A stretch of DNA of 64,000 nucleotides from Coptis chinensis (lineage: Eukaryota > Streptophyta > Magnoliopsida > Ranunculales > Ranunculaceae): the NCBI GenBank assembly GCA_015680905.1, contig CM027381.1:90173501-90237500 (forward strand), in the 5' to 3' direction. Under the pieces are notes generated by a model. The model was not told the DNA's origin, did not search any database, and saw only the letters and a list, made by a program, of their open reading frames with translations. Below are positions 57,150 to 64,000 of the stretch, in pieces (within the stretch, counting starts at the first letter, position 1; the number at the start of each line of letters is the position of its first letter). Both the position numbers and the translations under genes were made by a program.

Positions 57150-59121
57150 ATGTCGAGTCTTCCACAGGAAATAATTACCAGCATCCTTTCCAGACTCCCC
57201 GTGAAGTCTCTCTTAAAATTCAGGTGCGTATCTAAGCCTTGGTGCTCTTTAATTGACGATCCAAATTTTGTAAAGCTGCACCTCAATCAAGCTACAGAAA
57301 ACAACAACATAAGTCTGATGGTGTGTGATGATAATGAGGATCTCTACTCTGTAGACTACAGTACATCGTGCACTGAAGCTGTCGAGATTGATTATCCAGG
57401 CAAAGGTTCATTTAACGGAGTTGAAATTGTCGGTTCTTGTAATGGATTGTTATGTATACATACCGACTTTTTTGATGTCATTTGGAATCCTTGTACGAAT
57501 GAATACAAGAAACTACCAATAGCACCTGCGGTAGCTGAAAGTATAGAGGATTGGGAGTCACATATTACGTATGGTTTTGGCTATGATTCCACCGTAGATG
57601 ACTATAAGGTGGTTAAAGTTGCGTTCCTTCATAGTGGTTTTGATTATGAGGAACTTGATGATGATAAGAATAATGAAATCTTGGGTTCTGTAGTCGAGGT
57701 TTATTCACTAGGAACAAATTCATGGCATAGAATTGAAAACAGTCAATATTATATGTGTTCTAATTCTGCATTATGTGTGAATCAGAGACTCAATTGGCTT
57801 GCCACTAAAAAGGCATCGTCGGACGTACCAACATTAATAGTTTCTTTTGATTTTGTGGCGGAACAATTCCATGAGGTTCCACATCCTAAGTGTGTCTGTT
57901 CTATAATGGATGCTCGGGTCTTGGGAGGACAGCTTTGCATCCTCTATAGACCCAGTGGAGGTGGAGCTGATATGTGGGTGATGAAGGACTACGGTGTTAT
58001 CGACTCATGGAACTGTCTATTTACCATCCCACTGCTGACAGAAGTTGAACAACCAATGATGAGGATACTATCTTTCTCCAAGATTGGCAAACTTCTTTTA
58101 GAATACGATCACGAGGATCTAGTTTTATATTACCCAGAACTTGAACAGTATGAGGTTCTCCAAATTTGTGGTTTCCCAGAATGGTTTAAAGCTGAGGCAT
58201 ATGTGGGGAGCCTTGTATCACTTAAGTCGGGTACCTATGTGGAGCAAAAACAAGCAAAAAAGAATGCAATAAATGCTGGAGATGAGGTAACATTTATTTT
58301 GTTTTGTATCTTTAGATTTCCTTTGTAAAGGAACATTTGTTATAAGATTATCTCTACTTTGAATGATATATTGATTTCTTTCTTAGAAACATCAATTGTG
58401 GTTAAGGCGTGTGAGTATTTCATTGAGTTCAAGTGATCATGTTAGGCTTTCACAAACCCTATAAACGATTAGTTCCGATGATGCTATCAGATATGGCAAG
58501 GTCTGCCTGGAAAATAAGGGTACCAACAAAGGATGAATTACTGCAAGTTCATCCATATGAAACAGGGCAACCACTACTTCCATTTTCTTCTTCATGGGCT
58601 CTTCGACCACCACCATTTTCTTCTTCTGCTTCCATTCTCCCTTCGAACAAGAAAAGAAGAAGATGGTTGTGGTGGAGGGGTGCTGGCTTCATTTGATAAG
58701 AAGAGGATGTTGGTGGTGGTAGTGCATTACTAGGAAAGAAGAAAATGTTACCAATTTTTAAACGCGTACAGTATTTAACAGGATCCTAACTCACGTGATG
58801 ATTATTTCCTATCAGGAAAAACGTTCCTCTCTTCTGTACACAGTGAACGAAAAGCAGGAAAGCCCAGAAACAAAGAAACGGAGAGGTATAACATTTAACT
58901 GCCATGATTATTATCTGTTTCAGCCCTCTTTTTGATATATTTTGTGAAAATCTGTCAACATTGAACTTTCTGTATTGCTATTAAATTTGATTATCACCGA
59001 TAGAAGGTATAAAGCAGATTTCAATTTTCTTGTGAGTTTTTTTTTCATAAGCAAACTAGCATATATTAATGTGTATAACTATCTTCCTTGACTGTGATTT
59101 TTCTTCGTAGGTGTTATATGA
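57150..59121 (+). CDS. F-box/FBA protein with a spliced basic C-terminal tail
   Basis: Proposed exons 57150-58286, 58816-58885 and 59111-59121 give 405 residues. The start MSSLPQEIITSILSRLPVKS follows an acceptor at 57083, suggesting a 5' UTR intron. The F-box is at ~3-45; FBA landmarks are VGSCNGLLCI, VIWNPCTNEYKKLP, GFGYDSTVDDYKVV, VYSLGTNSWHRI, NQRLNWLA, VVSFD-like IVSFDFVAEQFHEVP, MWVMKDYGVIDSWNCLF, YVGSLVSLKSGTYVE. Exon 2 adds EKRSSLLYTVNEKQESPETK and KKRR, a possible nuclear signal. If exon 1 is read through, translation stops at 58326. The 70-nt exon 2 is conserved in length in the neighbouring pseudogene, which supports it. Role: SCF substrate receptor. Confidence 0.85.
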
Positions 59122-59761
59122 GAACTTTGAGCTGCGGATGGACTGAAAGCTTAACTTGGGAATACATAATTTGCTGAAATGTCTCTGAATATTTTGTTTG
59201 CGTGTTTTTTTCAGCATGAATTGCTATGGCAGTCTGAAATTGTTTATGACTATGGAGTCTGAAAGACAGAGTGTATGTTTTCTTCTTGTCATATTTAGTT
59301 ATTCATACAGGAAATGAATATGGTTATCAATAACAATCATTTTAGCATTTGATCGTATAGATATTTAAGAAATTCCTAAGTGACAGAATACAGTTAAAGC
59401 ATCATGTTATACATGAGACCGTAACTTTGTGAATCTAGTCAGGCCTCTGGGAAGTTGGGACTTAGGGCCTCTTGGATGAAATTCATAGCTTCACTTGAGG
59501 TGGGAAGCTAAAGTTACTCAAATCCAATACTGTCAATTTCTAATCTTTCAGCCATCTCAAACTTTCCCAAATTTGCTACGTTGCAGACTTGCAGTTGTTG
59601 ACAGAAATGTCCTTACACACGTGTTCTACTGTTCTTTCTGTAACTGCAAGCTCTCACTCCTTAGCTTTGCAAACTTAATTGCCGTTACCCACATGGTACA
59701 TCCCTCTCTCTCTGTCACACACACACACTGGACCATCAAATTTCCAAGACTTCGAATATTC
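59122..59761. other. Intergenic, between tandem F-box copies
   Basis: Presumed 3' UTR followed by the degenerate 5' end of the next copy. No other gene seen. Confidence 0.5.
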
Positions 59762-62700
59762 CACAAGAGGTAATAACAAACATCCTCTCAAGACTACCGG
59801 TCAAGTCTCTCTTAAAATTCAAGTCAGTTTGCAAGCCTTGATACACTTTAATTAGTGACCCAGATTTTATTAAAATGCACTTCCATGTTCCATCATGCTA
59901 AAGAAAACGACAATATCAACATCATGCTATATGACCAAGGAAAACGTATCTACTCTATAGATTACGATATGTCATATATAGAGATTTATTATCCAGGGAA
60001 ATGTGAATATAATGGAGTTAAACTCTTGGGTTACTGCAATGGTTTGGTTTATATAAGTACTGAGTGTTTCAATGCTATTTGGAATCCATGCACTAGATCG
60101 AGAATATCTGAAAATCCCAGTAACACGATTGTCTTTAGAAATGGAAACGTGTAGTACACAAGGTTTTGGCTATGATTCCATTATGGATAAATATAAGGTG
60201 GTTAATATTGTGAACCGTGATTATTATAATGATCTTGAGTACTTGGGTTCTTTAGTAGAGATTTATAGAATGGGAGAGAATTTATGGTGTAGGATTGAAG
60301 ACATTAGTTATTATATGTGCTCTGAGTCTGTTTCGTAAATGAAACTCTCAATTGGCTTGCCACTGAGGATTTTGAGGGAGACTCGATACTTCAACTTGTT
60401 TCTTTCAATTTTGTGGAGGAGAAGTTCCGTGAGGTGCCATATCCTACTTGTTTAACTTGTATTGATGATGTTGCGGTTTTGGGAGGACAGCTTTGCCTAG
60501 TTAATCACATTAGTAGTAGTCGGGTTGATGTATGGGTATTGGATGACGAAGGACTACAGTGTGAAGGATTCCTGGACTTGTCTATTTAGTATCCCACTGC
60601 TGGAAGAATTCAAGCACTATGGAATTGTTTGCATGAATATATTATGTTTATGCAACTTTGGCAATGTTCTTGTGCAAGCTAGGAACCGAAAACTTTGTTT
60701 GTATGACCCAAAACTTGAGGAGGTTGAGGTTCTCCAGATTCGTGGTATTCCAGAGGTGTTTACATCTGAGATATATGTGGGAGCCCCATATCACTTAAAT
60801 CGGGTACCTTTGTGGAGTAAAAACGAGCAAAAAGGATGGAACGCGATGCAATCAAAGTGGGAGATGAGGTAAAATTTTAGTTTATAATTTATATTTATAT
60901 TTTTGTAGAAGTAAATGTTAGATAGGAGTTCAGTTACATTGTTATAAGATCATTTTTGTTATCCATTGAATGTTGTTTCTTAGAGCTAAGAATCAAGTTC
61001 AATTGTAATTGAAATGTCTTTGTATTTGTTTGAGTTTAAGTTAATATGATTTGTATTTTATTTAGAATCTCTTTCAACGATTAGTTGGAATAATGCTATT
61101 GAAGATATGAAAAGGTACCAACAAATGATGAAATTCAAGCCATTTGTTTGCAAAAAGTATGCCAGTAATCTTCTACCTGCCTGTAATTCCACCACCTACA
61201 TCTTTTTCTTCTTCCATTTTCCATTCTTTCCCTAAATACAAACAAGAATAATGGACGCAACATGGCAATTTACTGCTGGCCGAAAAGTTTGATTTATGAA
61301 GCAGAGAGACATATGAGGAACTTTCTATGGAGCAGGGACCCTTATATCAGAAAAGTTGTGACAGTCAAATGGAAAGATGTTTGTGTGCCGACACAGGAAG
61401 GAGGCCTTGGAATTAAAAGTTTAGCATGAACAGAGCACTGCTTATGAAAATTGCATGGAACCTGAGAAGTGGAAGTGTTGATGGCTATCTACGCTGCTTC
61501 GGAAGAAGGACATGAACAATGATGGTGACGTCGTCAAGTATCACAGGCCCTCTTCCATCTGGCCTGGCATCAAAATGGCATTGAAAGAAGTCGACAAGAG
61601 AACACAATGGTTGATAGGTGAAGGCACTAAAGTGGATTTTTGGAGAGACAATTGGGTTAGGGGTGCTTCCATTAAAACCAAGTTCAAGTTAGACACAAAA
61701 GATCTTAAAGGATATGATGTAACTCTAAAGTCGCATCCATTGTTACACATGATGGTATTCGCTGCCCTCCAGCCTTGCTCTCGCTTATTGGTCATGCTGG
61801 ACTAAGTGTGGAAGAAATACAAAGATCAAACTCATGAACTTGTGTGGTGCTCTGATGTTCAGGGGGAATTCTCAGGTGCATCTGCCTTTAATGCAATTAG
61901 AAACAAACAGTTGAAGTTCCTTGGCGTTCACATATATGGAACTCTTTCCCTCACCCTAAATGTGCAGGAACAACTTGGAATTTGCTCAAGAACTGTGCAG
62001 CAACCGACTTTAAAGTTCAGGGTAAAGGAATCAACCTGGCTTCTAGATGTGTGGTATGCAAAATGAGCGGTGAGGACCTGCAACACCTCTTATGGGACTG
62101 CAGGCTTGCAATTGGATTCTGGTCTTGGTTTGCTGGTTAGTGTAAGAGTAAAATGAACTTCAGCAAGTTTACTGAAGCTATTTCTAAGATGAAGAATCGG
62201 AGTCCATTGGCGAAGCAAATATGGGGTGCGGCTGTTGTAGGAGGAATGGTAGCCTTATGGAGACATAGTAACCAAGTTGTTTATGAAGACAAACCTCCTA
62301 ACATCCAACACTGCAAGAACTATGTTAGAACCCAAATCAGGTACACGATTCAATTGTCTAAAGCAAAGTGTTACAGCTCTTCAGAAGATACTATTTTGTT
62401 TGCTGAATGGAATGCTTCCACATGATTTGGCAGAGCTCCTAAGACCACCAAATGTATTTGGCTGCCTCCAGCCCAAGATTAAGTTAAGATTATCATTGAT
62501 GGGGCAGCCATAGGCAACCCTGGTCCCTCAGGTTATGGCATAGCAGTAAGAAACCACCAAGGTGGATTTCTCAAAGTTATATGTAAGAATCTTGGCTGCA
62601 ACACTAACTATTAGGCTGAAAGCATCACACTAGTGGAAGCAATGGAGTTGGCTGCTGCGGAGCATTGGCATAATGTTTGGATAGAATCAGATGCAGTGGC

Positions 62701-63225
62701 AGTAGTCACAGCGGCTAAAGAAGGGTCTATGCACTGGAAGCGAAAAGGAAGATTTGAAAGAAGCAAGGAGAAGATAGCTATGCTCCACAATGAGGGAAGC
62801 AAATATCGCAGCTGATATTGCAGCTAAGCATGTGTCTAGGCTACAATCGTTCGAGAGTATTTCTTGTAATGAAAAGCCCCCATAGATCTATAAATGGGAG
62901 GCGCTGTATGGTGTCGACTTGAGATTGAGCTAGTGAAACTCGATGGAGTGTCCTTAGGCCATAAACATTGTAACCATCCTTATACCTTTTACTTTTAATA
63001 GAATTCTTAACTTATCGAGCAAAAAAAAAAGAGAGAACAAGAATGATGGATGTGATAAGAATATGTTGGTGGTGTATGTAGAGGAAAAGAAGAAAATGTT
63101 ACCCTTTTAAGGGGTAGTTAACAGGATCTAACTCACACATTGATTATTGCGTCAGGGAAAATGTTCGTCTAGTATGGTGGCAATGAACAAAACGCAAGAA
63201 AGTCAGAAGACGAAGAAGAGAAGAG
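59762..63225 (+). pseudogene. F-box/FBA pseudogene 5, tandem copy with a LINE in its intron
   Basis: The coding part (59762-60868) matches the gene at 57150-58286: PQEVITNILSRLPVKSLLKF, a stop in the Cys-Lys-Pro segment, YLGYCNGLVYISTE-type, GFGYDSIMDKYKVV, VEIYRMGENLWCRI, NWLAT, the KDYSVKDSWTCLF segment and SLKSGTFVE. There are at least four stops or frameshifts, and the start codon is lost. The donor GATGAG/GTAAAA at 60869 and a 70-nt second exon at 63156-63225 (EKRxx...QESQKTKKRR-like) are retained. The intron is enlarged by the LINE at 61258-63035. Confidence 0.85.
61258..63035 (+). mobile_element. 5'-truncated LINE with zf-RVT and RNase H domains (16-17-bp TSD)
   Basis: The fragment begins inside reverse transcriptase (FLWSRDPYIRKVVTVKWKD). 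It continues to the zf-RVT region (WNSFPHPKCAGTTWNLLKNC, CVVCKMSGEDLQHLLWDC) and an RNase H domain (IIIDGAAIGNPGPSGYGIAV, then ALVEAMELAAAEH, WIESDAVAVV). It ends in an A-run at 63021-63030. The flanks AACAAGAATAATGGACG (61241-61257) and AACAAGAATGATGGATG (63036-63052) are its duplication with two changes. Frames are broken by several stops and shifts, so it is dead. Confidence 0.86.
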
Positions 63226-63361
63226 GTAGAAACTCATCTTATCGATTATTATCTGTTTCAGACATCTGTTTTATATACTTAACACTGCACAGACTTGTTT
63301 CTTCAAATACTTTCTTGTGCCATAAAATTATATGGATTTGAAAGAATATAATTAGTGCAGG

Positions 63362-63727
63362 AGTGTTGGGAGGGTCTCTTTGCATATTCCAAATGGTTTC
63401 AAAGAGATTCGAGCTGATTTATGGGTGATGAAGGATTATGGTGTAAGGGAGTCTTGGAGTAAGTTATTTACTATCTCCCAGTCGTCAGTAGGTATATCAC
63501 TTGGAAGGTTGAGGTTACTTCGCTTTTCTGAGAATGGCGAAGTTCTTTTAGAGACGATATACTCCGAGGAGCCCAAGCTAGTTTTGTACGACCCAAAACT
63601 TGAAAAGGCAAACACTCTTGAGGTTCATGGTGTTACAGAATGGTATGGAGCAGAGGTATATGTGGGTAGTCTTGTATCACTGAAATCGGGTACGTATGTT
63701 GGGCAAGAACAAGAAATAGCAGATTGA
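63362..63727 (+). pseudogene. C-terminal fragment of an F-box/FBA gene (third tandem copy)
   Basis: From an acceptor-like GTGCAG the frame reads GVLGGSLCIFQMVSK, shifts by one near 63400, then continues IRADLWVMKDYGVRESWSKL, ENGEVLLETIYSEEPKLVLY, EKANTLEVHGVTEWYGAEVY, VGSLVSLKSGTYVGQEQEIA and stops at 63725-63727. This equals the last third of the 57150 gene. F-box and first FBA half are absent. A copy of the downstream exon may lie at 63965 (CAG/GGAGAGG) near the window edge. Confidence 0.8.
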
Positions 63728-64000
63728 AAAAGGAGAAGGCGTGTGCAAGGTACAATTTATTATTTGATTTTTCTTGCACAAGCATATGTGCAATTTAGTA
63801 ATGATACTCCAATGTCAAAAGTGTTCATGATGTCTGGATTAGTAAATCATCCCTTTGTTTTATATAGTTCAAGTGGTTAAAATTAGTTTTCTCACTACCC
63901 CTTTATGTGCTTAGTTCCATCATGTCATTCAGTTATTCAAGCGTGAACCATTGTTTCTGTCAGGGAGAGGACACTTTTACGGCGACAATGGTTTAAATAA
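63728..64000. other. 3' flank of the last F-box fragment
   Basis: Non-coding intron-like sequence up to the window edge; a possible acceptor at about 63964. Confidence 0.4.

Overview
This is a stretch of plant nuclear DNA. The evidence is spliced genes with GT-AG introns, F-box/FBA proteins, a nuclear gene for a thylakoid Tat subunit, and Copia, LINE, Helitron, MULE, hAT and Harbinger remains. It is gene-poor and AT-rich, with two themes: an expanding and decaying F-box family, and dense transposon nesting. A eudicot is likely. I cannot fix the species.

Left part (1-12.7 kb). A dead Copia element (minus strand) is split by a 1.6-kb solo LTR, which is itself split by a 3.0-kb solo LTR. Both insertions have perfect 5-bp target duplications. 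Next is an F-box pseudogene (minus) cut by an ORF1-only LINE and by a TRIM-like LTR-PBS-LTR element. A fresh 205-bp tandem duplication follows.

Middle left (12.8-19.4 kb). A probable composite Mutator-like element has degenerate TIRs. It carries fragments of a PAS-domain Raf-like kinase gene, a decayed plant-mobile-domain (PMD) gene, and a truncated FAR1-type MULE transposase facing the PMD gene.

19.4-28.4 kb. A second F-box pseudogene is divergent from an apparently intact gene for chloroplast TATA/Tha4. That gene's two exons are separated by a 6.7-kb intron holding a Helitron end, organelle-like DNA, a SINE candidate and diverged duplications.

29.8-34.7 kb. Two intact single-exon F-box paralogues flank a third that has decayed and contains a Harbinger-type MITE. 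A 336-bp LINE tail with a 19-20-bp target duplication lies nearby, and a 573-bp Copia solo LTR follows.

35.95-46.42 kb. Two non-coding Helitrons on the minus strand abut exactly head to tail. Each is built mostly of ~55-bp and ~210-bp tandem repeats. One contains a 1.3-kb non-autonomous MULE that is missing from the other.

46.4-64 kb. This part holds F-box remnants, a hAT MITE, and a 3.5-kb solo LTR related, in opposite orientation, to the one at 1.9-4.9 kb. It also holds an intact F-box gene (53.3 kb) and a tandem F-box trio at the right edge: one intact, one with a LINE in its intron, one truncated.

The genes do not form a pathway. The four intact F-box genes would encode substrate receptors of SCF ubiquitin ligases, and TATA acts in thylakoid protein export. 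The most unusual structures are the Helitron pair and the PMD/transposase/kinase-fragment MULE.
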